From NCBI GenBank assembly GCA_017462505.1, contig JAFTQY010000034.1, positions 1-8,247 of the forward strand: 8,247 bases of DNA. Reading direction: 5' to 3'. Position 1 is the first letter of the stretch. Each line of letters begins with the position of its first letter. Positions 1-6,967 of the stretch are shown in pieces. The notes below the pieces were generated by a model. The model did not search any database, was not told the origin of the DNA, and was given only the letters and a program-made list of their open reading frames with translations. Source of the stretch: Clostridia bacterium (lineage in GTDB: Bacteria > Bacillota_A > Clostridia > Christensenellales > Borkfalkiaceae). Position numbers and translations under genes: made by a program.

Positions 1-14
1 AAAGGAGTAAAATC

Positions 15-263
15 ATGGAAGAAAAAGCACCTGTTAAAAAGGCATACAAAAAAGCGCCCCGTAAAAAGGTTTGCGCGTTCTGCCAGGAAAAGCTTGACGT
101 AATCGATTATAAGGACGTAAACCGTCTTAAAAAATTCATCACGGAAGGCGGCAAAATTTTGCCCCGCAGAATGAGCGGTACGTGCGCTGCACACCAGAGA
201 ACCCTTGCAACGGCTATCAAACGTGCAAGAATCACCGCACTTCTCCCCTTCAAAGGCGAGTAA
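15..263 (+). CDS. rpsR: 30S ribosomal protein S18, zinc-binding (C+) form
   Basis: An 82-residue protein of normal S18 length. S18 sits on the platform of the small ribosomal subunit beside S6 and contacts 16S rRNA. Visible hallmarks are IDYKD (residues 30-34), KILPRR (47-52), HQR (60-62), AIKRAR (67-72) and ALLPF near the end. C20 and C23 form a CxxC pair, and C57 with H60 forms a CxxH pair. This fits the zinc-ribbon-like C+ variant rather than the cysteine-poor E. coli form. The N-terminus is rich in lysine and arginine, as expected for an rRNA-binding tail. ATG at 15 is preceded by AAGGAG at 2-7 with a 7-nt spacer, so the start is secure. In most bacteria rpsR follows rpsF and ssb, which would lie outside the left edge. 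A hairpin terminator 15 nt after the stop ends the operon. Confidence 0.97.
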   Translation: MEEKAPVKKAYKKAPRKKVCAFCQEKLDVIDYKDVNRLKKFITEGGKILPRRMSGTCAAHQRTLATAIKRARITALLPFKGE

Positions 264-278
264 GGATTAAGGAAAAAC

Positions 279-311
279 AAAAACCGAAGTCTTGTGGACT
301 TCGGTTTTTTT
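279..311 (+). terminator. Intrinsic terminator of rpsR, probably bidirectional
   Basis: CCGAAGTC (284-291) pairs with GACTTCGG (297-304) around a TTGTG loop. Flanking A5 (279-283) and T7 (305-311) extend the stem and give a U-run on the plus strand. Read on the minus strand it also ends in a T5 run, so it could stop the convergent membrane gene that ends at 383. The 35 nt from 279 to 313 recur exactly at 1966-2000. Confidence 0.93.
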
Positions 312-331
312 ATTTGTTTTTTCGCTTGTTT

Positions 332-369
332 GAGATCGCCGCGAACGCTGTCGCGTTCTCGCGATGACA
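332..369. repeat. REP-like palindromic intergenic element
   Basis: ATCGC (335-339) pairs with GCGAT (361-365). An inner stem GAACGC (343-348) pairs with GCGTTC (353-358) around TGTC. The ends read GAGATCGCC and GCGATGACA. From memory, this resembles a widespread class of interspersed palindromes whose ends resemble GAGATTGCC and GCAATGACA. Only one copy lies in this window, so membership of a repeat family is inferred from the end motifs. It sits between the rpsR terminator and the stop codon of the membrane gene. Confidence 0.5.
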
Positions 370-382
370 GAAAACGAGAATT

Positions 383-1672
383 TTACTCTAACGCAGTTTG
401 CGCGCGGCGATAACGGTACATTTGGAGATTATACGCGCGGAGCTCGGCACGATACGTTTTGTATTCCGCTCGACGTTCCAAAAAATGATTTTCGTAATAT
501 ACCACGTCGGAGGAAAAGTCCTCATTCTTTTTCAACTTTCTTATTTTGTTTTGTAACAGGATACGATATATCTCGAAAATTAAAATTCCCAGTAAAAGCA
601 TTGTCAAAAGACTGAGACATTTGGCGCGGAAATCCGTCGGACTTGAAACTTCCCAACAAGTATAATTGTGATTTAACATATTCAGATCAAGTTTCGTAAT
701 ATTATTACAAGCAAGATATATTACAAACATTCCTATTAGAATTGCTACGACAAAAACGACTTGTCCAATTATAAACAAAGTATTATTGTGTTTAAAATTC
801 CACACTTTTTTCTGCGCCCCCAAACGAAATACTATCGCTGTAAAGCACATAACGATAAGCACGAAACACGCCGCAATAAGCAAAGCAAATACCACGCAAC
901 TTAATAAATCATACCGCTTATTCACAGACCCCCTATGTAGATGCAAAAGATAAATGGGATGTATTCCATTTTTTGCACTCCCCATTAAAATACCAGCTAA
1001 CAGAAAAACAGCAAAGACAATACCCCACATCACAATTGTATAATAACACTTTCTTTTATAAAACTTTGTCATAAGATTTATGCTTAGGGGCATACGAGTA
1101 AGGGGCTTTTCCACTTCCGTAGGCTTGGACGGCAAAATTACCGTAGATACGTACGCCTGCGCGTCCTCTTTTAAAGCCCTTTCTCCGCCGAAAAACCGCC
1201 ATAAAAATACGCCGAGTAAATTAGCTGTCAATCCCAAAATGATAAACACCAACGGCAAAATCAAGCCCGCGCCCGTTTCAAATCCCCATTCCTTGACAAA
1301 ATCTATGCCTTTGCAAACTTGGATCAGCACGCACACGCACAACACCGTAGAGATGAAAGCAACGATTTCATGTAACCAAACGACGTAATATTTTCGGTTT
1401 GCCGTCTGCGGCAAAATAAACAACGCCCCCACGACAACCGCAAATCCGACAATTACGTACGCAAAAACCAACAGATTTTTCGCAAACGCCTCTTCCAGCT
1501 TTGCAAGTTCGTATACCGTTTCCCCCTTTTCTCCCATAAACATCATGGTCGGCGCGGCATAAAATGCAAACGAGCACACCGCAAACAATAGGAACATGAT
1601 TATAATAAAAAAACGTAATGCGGTAAAAAGCCCATTCGGCAACCGCCCTTTCTCTTCCAAAGAATTTGACAT
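383..1672 (-). CDS. Unrecognised integral membrane protein with about eight transmembrane segments
   Basis: A 429-residue protein that I do not recognise. Hydrophobic segments lie near residues 16-41, 66-88, 97-119, 135-158, 209-231, 255-283, 298-322 and 353-374. They form two groups of four separated by a hydrophilic stretch at 160-205. The tail (about 375-429) is polar, lysine-rich at first and then tyrosine/arginine-rich (YKTYRAELRAYN), possibly helical or coiled and probably cytoplasmic. No catalytic or transporter signature is evident. The ATG at 1672 has AAGGAG (minus strand, 1680-1685) seven nt upstream. A perfect-consensus sigma-A promoter lies just beyond it, and half-sites that could bind the divergently encoded XRE regulator cover that promoter, so repression by the neighbour is inferred. 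The gene is visibly richer in A+T than the genes to its right. The 3' end converges on rpsR across a shared terminator. Function is unknown; a stress- or ligand-responsive membrane protein controlled by its neighbour is one possibility. Confidence 0.85.
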   Translation of the reverse strand: MSNSLEEKGRLPNGLFTALRFFIIIMFLLFAVCSFAFYAAPTMMFMGEKGETVYELAKLEEAFAKNLLVFAYVIVGFAVVVGALFILPQTANRKYYVVWLHEIVAFISTVLCVCVLIQVCKGIDFVKEWGFETGAGLILPLVFIILGLTANLLGVFLWRFFGGERALKEDAQAYVSTVILPSKPTEVEKPLTRMPLSINLMTKFYKRKCYYTIVMWGIVFAVFLLAGILMGSAKNGIHPIYLLHLHRGSVNKRYDLLSCVVFALLIAACFVLIVMCFTAIVFRLGAQKKVWNFKHNNTLFIIGQVVFVVAILIGMFVIYLACNNITKLDLNMLNHNYTCWEVSSPTDFRAKCLSLLTMLLLGILIFEIYRILLQNKIRKLKKNEDFSSDVVYYENHFLERRAEYKTYRAELRAYNLQMYRYRRAQTALE

Positions 1673-1693
1673 ATCTTTTCTCCTTTTCTTTTT

Positions 1694-1722
1694 ATTATAC
1701 CAAGTCTTATATGACTTGTCAA
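1694..1722 (-). promoter_or_regulatory. Perfect-consensus sigma-A promoter of the membrane gene
   Basis: On the minus strand, TTGACA (1722-1717) and TATAAT (1699-1694) are separated by exactly 17 bp, a 6/6-17-6/6 match. Transcription would begin near 1687, giving a leader of about 15 nt that carries the AAGGAG ribosome binding site at 1680-1685. Such a promoter would be strong unless repressed, and it is overlapped by the half-sites at 1701-1725. Confidence 0.9.
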
Positions 1723-1725
1723 GTC
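1701..1725. promoter_or_regulatory. Candidate operator with three AAGTC/GACTT half-sites
   Basis: Three half-sites are visible: CAAGTC (1701-1706), GACTTG (1713-1718) and CAAGTC (1720-1725). The first two form an inverted repeat around TTATAT. The second and third form the 13-nt palindrome GACTTGTCAAGTC centred on T1719. The array fills the spacer and -35 of the membrane-gene promoter and lies just upstream of the regulator's own -10. It is therefore placed to repress the membrane gene and to autoregulate. Binding by the adjacent XRE protein is inferred from position and symmetry. Confidence 0.7.
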
Positions 1726-1742
1726 TTTTTTTACTTACACTT

Positions 1743-1751
1743 TGCTATAAT
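1743..1751 (+). promoter_or_regulatory. Extended -10 promoter of the XRE regulator
   Basis: TGCTATAAT matches the extended -10 consensus TGnTATAAT. No good -35 is found 16-18 bp upstream, where the sequence reads around GTCTTT, which fits an extended -10 promoter. The expected start point, about 7 nt after the -10, coincides with the ATG at 1758. Confidence 0.75.
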
Positions 1752-1757
1752 AAAAGT

Positions 1758-1958
1758 ATGAGATTTGGGGAACGGTTAAAAGAACTTCGTCAACAGCATA
1801 ATTTAAGCCAACTGGAACTGGCGCAAAAGACGGGCATAAGCCAGTCGGCGATTGCAAAGTGGGAGCTACACAAAAACGAGCCCACCGCCAGCGCATTGAT
1901 CACTCTTTCGCTTTTCTTTGAGGAAAGCACCGATTATTTGCTTGGTTTGGTCGATTGA
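1758..1958 (+). CDS. Small XRE-family (Cro/C1-type) helix-turn-helix regulator, probably leaderless
   Basis: A 66-residue protein consisting almost only of a Cro/C1 HTH domain. It starts [12 protein letters not shown], continues with the helix-turn-helix (about residues 17-36: [20 protein letters not shown]), and ends with the usual helices including [13 protein letters not shown] and DYLLGLVD. It would bind DNA as a dimer; no ligand-binding or protease domain is attached. ATG at 1758 is chosen because HTH_3 proteins normally begin at this point. The frame stays open upstream to 1596, but that stretch would cross the promoter region and does not look like HTH sequence. There is no Shine-Dalgarno, and the -10 ends 7 nt before the ATG, so the mRNA is probably leaderless. 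It is divergent from the membrane gene, whose promoter it probably represses. Its hairpin terminator follows the stop by 7 nt. Confidence 0.92.
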   Translation: MRFGERLKELRQQHNLSQLELAQKTGISQSAIAKWELHKNEPTASALITLSLFFEESTDYLLGLVD

Positions 1959-1965
1959 AACAGGG

Positions 1966-1998
1966 AAAAACCGAAGTCTTGTGGACTTCGGTTTTTTT
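1966..1998 (+). terminator. Intrinsic terminator of the XRE gene, identical copy of the rpsR terminator
   Basis: The stem CCGAAGTC/GACTTCGG (1971-1978, 1984-1991) has a TTGTG loop, a leading A5 and a trailing T7. It matches 279-313 base for base over 35 nt (1966-2000), while the flanks differ. On the minus strand it is followed by a T5 run, so it probably also stops the convergent collagen-like gene ending at 2007. Confidence 0.92.
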
Positions 1999-2006
1999 AT
2001 GCAGTA

Positions 2007-2426
<420 letters not shown>

Positions 2427-2455
2427 TTATAAGAGAGCGCAAAACGCTCCCCTTA

Positions 2456-2484
2456 CAATATATGACCGCAGGAAAAAAGCCGTG
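2456..2484 (-). promoter_or_regulatory. Possible sigma-K-like promoter of the collagen-like gene
   Basis: On the minus strand, CACG (2484-2481) lies 16 nt from CATATATTG (2464-2456). This resembles the sporulation sigma-K pattern mACm, 16-17 nt, CATAnnnTA, except that the last base is G. No convincing sigma-A pair is present: a TATAAT at 2431-2426 lacks a -35, and transcription from it would begin inside the ribosome binding site. The match is short and could be chance. It is noted because spore-surface collagen-like proteins are commonly made under late sporulation control. Confidence 0.3.
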
Positions 2485-2489
2485 CCATC

Positions 2490-2522
2490 AAAAAACAGCC
2501 CGACAACCGTCCGAGCTGTTTT
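2490..2522 (-). terminator. Intrinsic terminator of the membrane-protein operon
   Basis: On the minus strand AAAACAGC pairs with GCTGTTTT, with an inner GAC/GTC stem around GGTT, and the hairpin is followed by a T6 run (2495-2490). It begins six nt after the stop codon of the gene ending at 2529. It separates that operon from the collagen-like gene. Confidence 0.85.
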
Positions 2523-2528
2523 CTTTTT

Positions 2529-4616
2529 TTATTTCGTTTTCTTTTTCTTTTGGAATATCCAAGCCGCGGCAAACAACCCCACCGCGCAGACCCCACCAAG
2601 CGCCGTCAAGACGTAAGCGAAGTCAAATTCCTCGCCCGTAAACTCGACGTAAAGCGTTCCGCTTTCGGTGATTTCCGCCTCCACAAACCCATTTCTACCA
2701 TGCACGGGCGCAACCGAAACCCGCCTGCCGTCCGCCGTCGCCAAGGTGAGCGTATACCCCTTGTAATAATAGGACGGGAGTTCCAAAACGCCGCCGTTTT
2801 CACCCGCCGCAACGTCCAACGAATATTTGCCCGCATGTTCTTTTTTGAGGTTCGTCGCGGTCACGTCCCCCTCCAAAGCCAAAACGCCAAACGCTCTTTC
2901 TTCCAAATACGCCTTAAAATCAGGCGCGTTTTCATAGGACAAAATAATTTTGCTTTCCTTGTCGTAATCGGGGAACAGAATTTTTGTTTTCGCGCCGCCG
3001 TCATAGATTTCCGCCGTCACGGCAAGCGCGCCGCCATGATACGCCGTTTCAAAGCGATACAGAGCAAGGTTTGCCGTCAGCGCATACGGGATATTCAGCA
3101 CCGCATAACCGTCGCTTTCCGCCAAGAAAGAAACTTGTTTCCAACCGTCGTAATCGGACAGCTCGTAAATGCTCACGTTCGTTTCCGCAACCATATCCGT
3201 ATTCAAACGGGTAGCTGCGTATTCGTACGTACAGCCCTTGGGGAAATAATCCCCATTCTTTCGCACCCCCAACCCGTCAAACTCGCTATACCCCGAAACC
3301 TGTGCCATCGGCACGTCGGAACGGGTCGTGGACAGAACGCGGCGGCAAAGCGAAAAGGGCATAGCCAGCACGTTTATTACGCAAAGCGCACAGCAAATCC
3401 AGAGCATGATTTTTTGCAAGCGAACGCGATTACATACGCGCGCACCCGCGCAGTCACACGACATATCTTCCGTTTCCGCATTTGCCGTTTCGGCGCTCTT
3501 TTCCGTAAAGAAGATATCCTTGATCAGAGTTGCCGCTTGCAGGGCAACCAAAATCCCGCCGATCAGCATCAAGCGGAAGGGATATTGTATCATGCCCATA
3601 ATTTCGGGCAATATCCCCCACGGGAACAGGGGGGAATACATAAAGATCAACAGCCCCCAACACGCAACAAGCGCCAGCCTGTTTTTCGTGCGTTGCATTT
3701 TTGGCGTGCGCAGATATTTCGCCGTATACACCGCCCCCACAAGCAACACGTATAAAAAACCTGACAGAAGATAGAAATTTCCAAACCCGCCAAGGCTGTT
3801 TTTAAACAGCATTTTTGCTCCCCTGCCCATGCTTTCCGTCTGCGTGAGCGTATAATTAGACAGCATCGGCACGAGATACCCCGCCGCGAGCAACACTACG
3901 ATACACGTCGCAAGTCCAAAAAAGAAAAGGTTTTGTTTGGTGCATACCCGTTTAAAATGGACAGCCAGCCACACCGCCAAAAAGATCGTAACGTACACCG
4001 TCATTGTAAAATGCAAGAGTATCGACAGAGTATACCCAACGATAAACAAAGCCGAAAACGCCGCGCGGTTGTCACGATATAATAGCTCGTACACCCCCCA
4101 CGCGATCATGGGCAGCGTCGCCATCAAAAAGATTTCCGAAAAGGCAAAGCGCACGTACACGTCCCACAGGAAATAGGGAAAGAGCAAATACACTACGCTC
4201 CCGATTGCCGCAACGCGGTCGTCGCGAAAGGCTCTGCGCAGGAAAAAATACGCAAAAATCCCCCCCAACGAAAACAGCATGACGATCTCTAAATAAATCC
4301 CGCCGATCATGGAAACGCCGAGTATTTTCATCAGCGACACGCAAATCCCCGCAGGGATCGTGGAATAGAAAAGCCCCGTACCGTACCCGTAATCACCGCC
4401 GATCAGCTCCATGGTCTTGCCGAAAAAGCTCCCTTTATCCCACGCCACGGACAGCGCGCGTATCACGCCAAAATGGTATTTTAAATCGTGCCCCGAATGT
4501 ATATCAGAGCATAAAAACGGCAAAAACGCCAACGCCGCCAGCGCGATCAGCACCAAACATACCGCCGCGTGAAAGCGTTTGCTATTCTGTTTTTTATTGA
4601 GAAACGCCTTGATCAT
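2529..4616 (-). CDS. Multi-spanning GT-C-like membrane protein (PTPS-related/YfhO-like), second of two paralogs
   Basis: A 695-residue protein with a first membrane segment at about 17-35, many more to about residue 430, a long extracytoplasmic part (about 435-660) and a last segment before a lysine-rich end (KKKKTK). After the first segment comes SGHDLKYH (41-48), then GGDYGYGTGLFYST (73-86). Further in are FPYFLWDVYVRFAF and MIQYPFRLML. An acidic motif in the first outer loop and an aromatic-P-[FW]-R motif deeper in the membrane are seen in GT-C-fold glycosyltransferase-like proteins such as the PTPS-related and YfhO families. On that basis a role in lipid-linked sugar transfer to surface polymers is plausible, but the substrate cannot be told. 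The ATG at 4616 has AAGGAGG whose sequence overlaps the stop codon of the upstream paralog, 10 nt away, so the two are co-transcribed and probably translationally coupled. Residues about 554-652 are nearly identical to the paralog, unlike the rest. Confidence 0.8.
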   Translation of the reverse strand: MIKAFLNKKQNSKRFHAAVCLVLIALAALAFLPFLCSDIHSGHDLKYHFGVIRALSVAWDKGSFFGKTMELIGGDYGYGTGLFYSTIPAGICVSLMKILGVSMIGGIYLEIVMLFSLGGIFAYFFLRRAFRDDRVAAIGSVVYLLFPYFLWDVYVRFAFSEIFLMATLPMIAWGVYELLYRDNRAAFSALFIVGYTLSILLHFTMTVYVTIFLAVWLAVHFKRVCTKQNLFFFGLATCIVVLLAAGYLVPMLSNYTLTQTESMGRGAKMLFKNSLGGFGNFYLLSGFLYVLLVGAVYTAKYLRTPKMQRTKNRLALVACWGLLIFMYSPLFPWGILPEIMGMIQYPFRLMLIGGILVALQAATLIKDIFFTEKSAETANAETEDMSCDCAGARVCNRVRLQKIMLWICCALCVINVLAMPFSLCRRVLSTTRSDVPMAQVSGYSEFDGLGVRKNGDYFPKGCTYEYAATRLNTDMVAETNVSIYELSDYDGWKQVSFLAESDGYAVLNIPYALTANLALYRFETAYHGGALAVTAEIYDGGAKTKILFPDYDKESKIILSYENAPDFKAYLEERAFGVLALEGDVTATNLKKEHAGKYSLDVAAGENGGVLELPSYYYKGYTLTLATADGRRVSVAPVHGRNGFVEAEITESGTLYVEFTGEEFDFAYVLTALGGVCAVGLFAAAWIFQKKKKTK
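2661..2958 (-). repeat. Copy 1 of a 298-bp near-identical block shared by the tandem paralogs
   Basis: It aligns without gaps to 4789-5086 at a constant offset of 2128 bp. My hand count is 23 mismatches in 298, about 92% identity. Similarity drops sharply on both sides. It encodes the outer beta-rich region containing ELPSYYYKGYTLTLATADG. Confidence 0.85.
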
Positions 4617-4620
4617 CGCC

Positions 4621-4627
4621 CCTCCTT
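4621..4627 (-). promoter_or_regulatory. Ribosome binding site overlapping the upstream stop codon
   Basis: AAGGAGG on the minus strand is four nt upstream of the ATG at 4616. Its first A (4627) is the last base of the TAA stop (4629-4627) of the upstream paralog. A ribosome finishing the first protein is placed to start the second. Confidence 0.85.
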
Positions 4628-6774
4628 TATTCGCCGTCGGACGTCCTTTCCGCCTCGGTTAAAACACCCTTTTTCTGTTTATAGAACACACACCAAGCGA
4701 CCGCGCCGACAAATGCGACCGCGCCGACCGTAGTCAAAACCGTCGCCGCCGTTAAATAGGGCGCGGAAAATTCCACGTACAACGTGCCGCTTTCGGTGAT
4801 TTCCGCCTCCACAAACCCGTTTCTACCGTGCACGGGCAAAACCGAAATCCGCCTGCCGTCCGCCGTCGCCAAGGTCAGCGTATACCCCTTATAATAATAG
4901 GACGGGAGCTCCAAAACACCGCCGTTTTCGCCCGCCGTAACTTCCAACGAATATTTGCCCGCACGTTCTTTTTTGAGGTTCGTCGCGGTCACGTCCCCCT
5001 TCAAAACCAAAACGCCAAACGCCGTTTCTTCCAAATAAGCCTGAAAATCGGGCGCGTTTTTATAGGACAAAATAATTTTGCTCTCGTTGCCGTCCCCCGC
5101 TACGTCCAAGCGCACCTGCTTGCCGCCGTTATCCCTTTGCGCCGTAATTTTTAACGCGCGATTGCTGTACGTTGTACGGAAACGGTAAACCTCCACCCCC
5201 TCAAAGACGGCATACGGCACGTTCAAAAGCACGCACCCCGCCTCGCTGGGCTGTACGACAAAGGATATCTGTTTAAGAGCGCGATAATCGGCAAGCTCGG
5301 ACAGTTTCATATCCGTATCGGCAATCAGCTTTCCCCGCAACCGCGTGGAAACGTAATTCCACTTGCAATTATTCGGAAAATAATCCCCGTGCTTACCCGC
5401 GCCCAGTCCGTAAAACTCACTGCGCCCCGTCAGCTCGTCCATCGCCGTATCCGCGCTTGTCAACGCATGATCGTACGCATGGAGCATTGCCCGATTATGT
5501 AACAGCGCCTGCGGGCCGCAAAAGAGTAGCCCCACGCTCAGCACCAACGACGGCAAAAATCTTATTACGTTGCGCTTGCTAAACAATTTTTGTTTGCGGA
5601 CTGGTTCCGCAAACATAGGCGCGTCGTTAGATGCGCCTTGTGCTGCGCTCCGTTTTTCGGCTATGGCGAAAAATACCTCTTTAACCAAAATACAAACCTG
5701 CAAAGCCGCGAGCACGCCGCCAAGCAATAACACGCGGAAGGTGTACTGTATCATGCGCAAAAAGTTGGGCATGTACTGCCACGGGAAATAATGGGTAAAT
5801 AGCAGAGCGACCAACGCCGAGCAAACCAGCACCGACGTTCTGCCCGCCGTCCGTTTGCCGCGCGCCAAAAACGCATACCAAAGCGCATATAAAATTGTAA
5901 GCGCGACCGAAAATTTATAATCCCACATCAGGACCTGTTCGGTGAAATATTTTTTGGTATTCTTTTCCATTTGCGCGGGCGTTTTGCTCATGGTATCCGT
6001 CGCGGTAACCCCGTAATTGACCAGCATGGGCAAATAATAACTCGCCGTGATCAAGAGCACTACCGCCGCGCCGATCGCGAAATACAGCACGTTTTTGCCT
6101 TTAAACACCCGTTTGTAATCGATCAACAGCCACACAAGCAAAAGCAGGGTCATGTATAACGTCATGGTCACGTGCGAGAAAATCGACAGCGTATACCCCA
6201 AAATAAACAGCGGCAAAAAGGCGCGCGGGTTTTGCCTGTATAATAGCTCGTACACACCCCAAACAATAAGGGGGATCGCCAACATCAAAAAGATTTCGGT
6301 AAACGCAAAGCGCACGTATAAATTCCACAAAAAGTAAGGGTAAAAAAGATACGTCACCCCACCGATCGCCGCCAAAAGCCCGCTTTTGAATACTCTGAAA
6401 AGGAAACAGTACGCCGTGATCGCCGCCGCAGAAAAGAGCAAAAGCATCTCTACATACAGCGCGCCCATCACGGGTAAATGGAAAACCTTCATAAAGAAAA
6501 CGCAGACGCTTGCAGGCAGGGTGGAATAAAAAAGCCCCGTGCCGTAACCGTAATCCCCGCCGATCAGCTCCATGACTTTGCTAAAAAAGCTCCCGTTGTC
6601 CCAAGCCGTCGCAAGAGCGCGAATCACGTTAAGGTGATATTTTATATCGTGTCCCGATTGCCCTTTCGACGTGCCAAAGGGTAACAAAATCAAAGCGACA
6701 GTCACCGCCAAGGCTATGCAGACGGCTAAGTGAAAATATTTACTTGTATAAAAGGTTTTCTTTGTTTTTTCCAT
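4627..6774 (-). CDS. Multi-spanning GT-C-like membrane protein (PTPS-related/YfhO-like), first of two paralogs
   Basis: A 715-residue protein with the same plan as its downstream partner: a first membrane segment (about 16-34), SGHDIKYH (40-47), GGDYGYGTGLFYST (72-85), FPYFLWNLYVRFAF-like, MIQYTFRVLL, then a large outer domain and a final membrane segment with a charged cytoplasmic tail ending in EAERTSDGE. The second aromatic motif has T where the partner has P. ATG at 6774 is chosen because AAGGA lies nine nt upstream and the protein then begins MEKTKKTFYTSKYF, directly before the first membrane segment. A longer reading from TTG at 6819 would start inside the terminator hairpin that follows the tRNA. 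The likely role is sugar transfer at the outer face of the membrane; this is family-level inference. Two similar enzymes in one operon could act on different donors or acceptors, or form a heteromer. Confidence 0.8.
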   Translation of the reverse strand: MEKTKKTFYTSKYFHLAVCIALAVTVALILLPFGTSKGQSGHDIKYHLNVIRALATAWDNGSFFSKVMELIGGDYGYGTGLFYSTLPASVCVFFMKVFHLPVMGALYVEMLLLFSAAAITAYCFLFRVFKSGLLAAIGGVTYLFYPYFLWNLYVRFAFTEIFLMLAIPLIVWGVYELLYRQNPRAFLPLFILGYTLSIFSHVTMTLYMTLLLLVWLLIDYKRVFKGKNVLYFAIGAAVVLLITASYYLPMLVNYGVTATDTMSKTPAQMEKNTKKYFTEQVLMWDYKFSVALTILYALWYAFLARGKRTAGRTSVLVCSALVALLFTHYFPWQYMPNFLRMIQYTFRVLLLGGVLAALQVCILVKEVFFAIAEKRSAAQGASNDAPMFAEPVRKQKLFSKRNVIRFLPSLVLSVGLLFCGPQALLHNRAMLHAYDHALTSADTAMDELTGRSEFYGLGAGKHGDYFPNNCKWNYVSTRLRGKLIADTDMKLSELADYRALKQISFVVQPSEAGCVLLNVPYAVFEGVEVYRFRTTYSNRALKITAQRDNGGKQVRLDVAGDGNESKIILSYKNAPDFQAYLEETAFGVLVLKGDVTATNLKKERAGKYSLEVTAGENGGVLELPSYYYKGYTLTLATADGRRISVLPVHGRNGFVEAEITESGTLYVEFSAPYLTAATVLTTVGAVAFVGAVAWCVFYKQKKGVLTEAERTSDGE
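4789..5086 (-). repeat. Copy 2 of the 298-bp near-identical block shared by the tandem paralogs
   Basis: Partner of 2661-2958. The encoded segments (about residues 564-662 here) differ at about 10 of 99 positions, while adjoining residues, for example those just before SKIILSY and just after LYVEF, are clearly diverged. Confidence 0.85.
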
Positions 6775-6799
6775 CTGCTTTGATCCTTGCGTAAAAGGG

Positions 6800-6830
6800 A
6801 AAAACGGGTCATGGCGCAAACCATAACCCG
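6800..6830 (-). terminator. Hairpin terminator after the tRNA gene
   Basis: On the minus strand CGGGTTATGG (6830-6821) pairs with CCATGACCCG (6814-6805) over 10 bp including one G-U, around TTTGCG, followed by T5 and then CCC. It starts seven nt after the tRNA 3' end. The U-run is short and interrupted, so leakage into the membrane operon, whose ATG is 26 nt away, is possible. Confidence 0.8.
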
Positions 6831-6836
6831 CTTTCC

Positions 6837-6913
<77 letters not shown>

Positions 6914-6967
6914 ATTTATATTATAAGCTATTCTATTTCGCTTTCCCTTTCGGCAAAGTGCTTATAT

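Noticed and set aside
1596..1757. N-terminal extension of the XRE regulator from ATG at 1596
   Set aside because: It would run antisense through the start of the membrane gene and across both promoters, lacks a ribosome binding site, and adds nothing resembling an HTH protein.
2550..3755. 401-codon plus-strand open frame
   Set aside because: It lies antisense within the membrane-protein gene, has basic low-complexity composition typical of a shadow frame, and has no ribosome binding site.
4828..5154. Plus-strand frame antisense to the shared paralog block
   Set aside because: It mirrors a similar shadow frame in the other paralog because the underlying DNA is duplicated; no start signal or recognisable protein.
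6775..6819. TTG start 15 codons upstream for the first membrane paralog
   Set aside because: It falls inside the hairpin terminator of the tRNA and has no ribosome binding site, whereas ATG at 6774 has AAGGA at a suitable distance.
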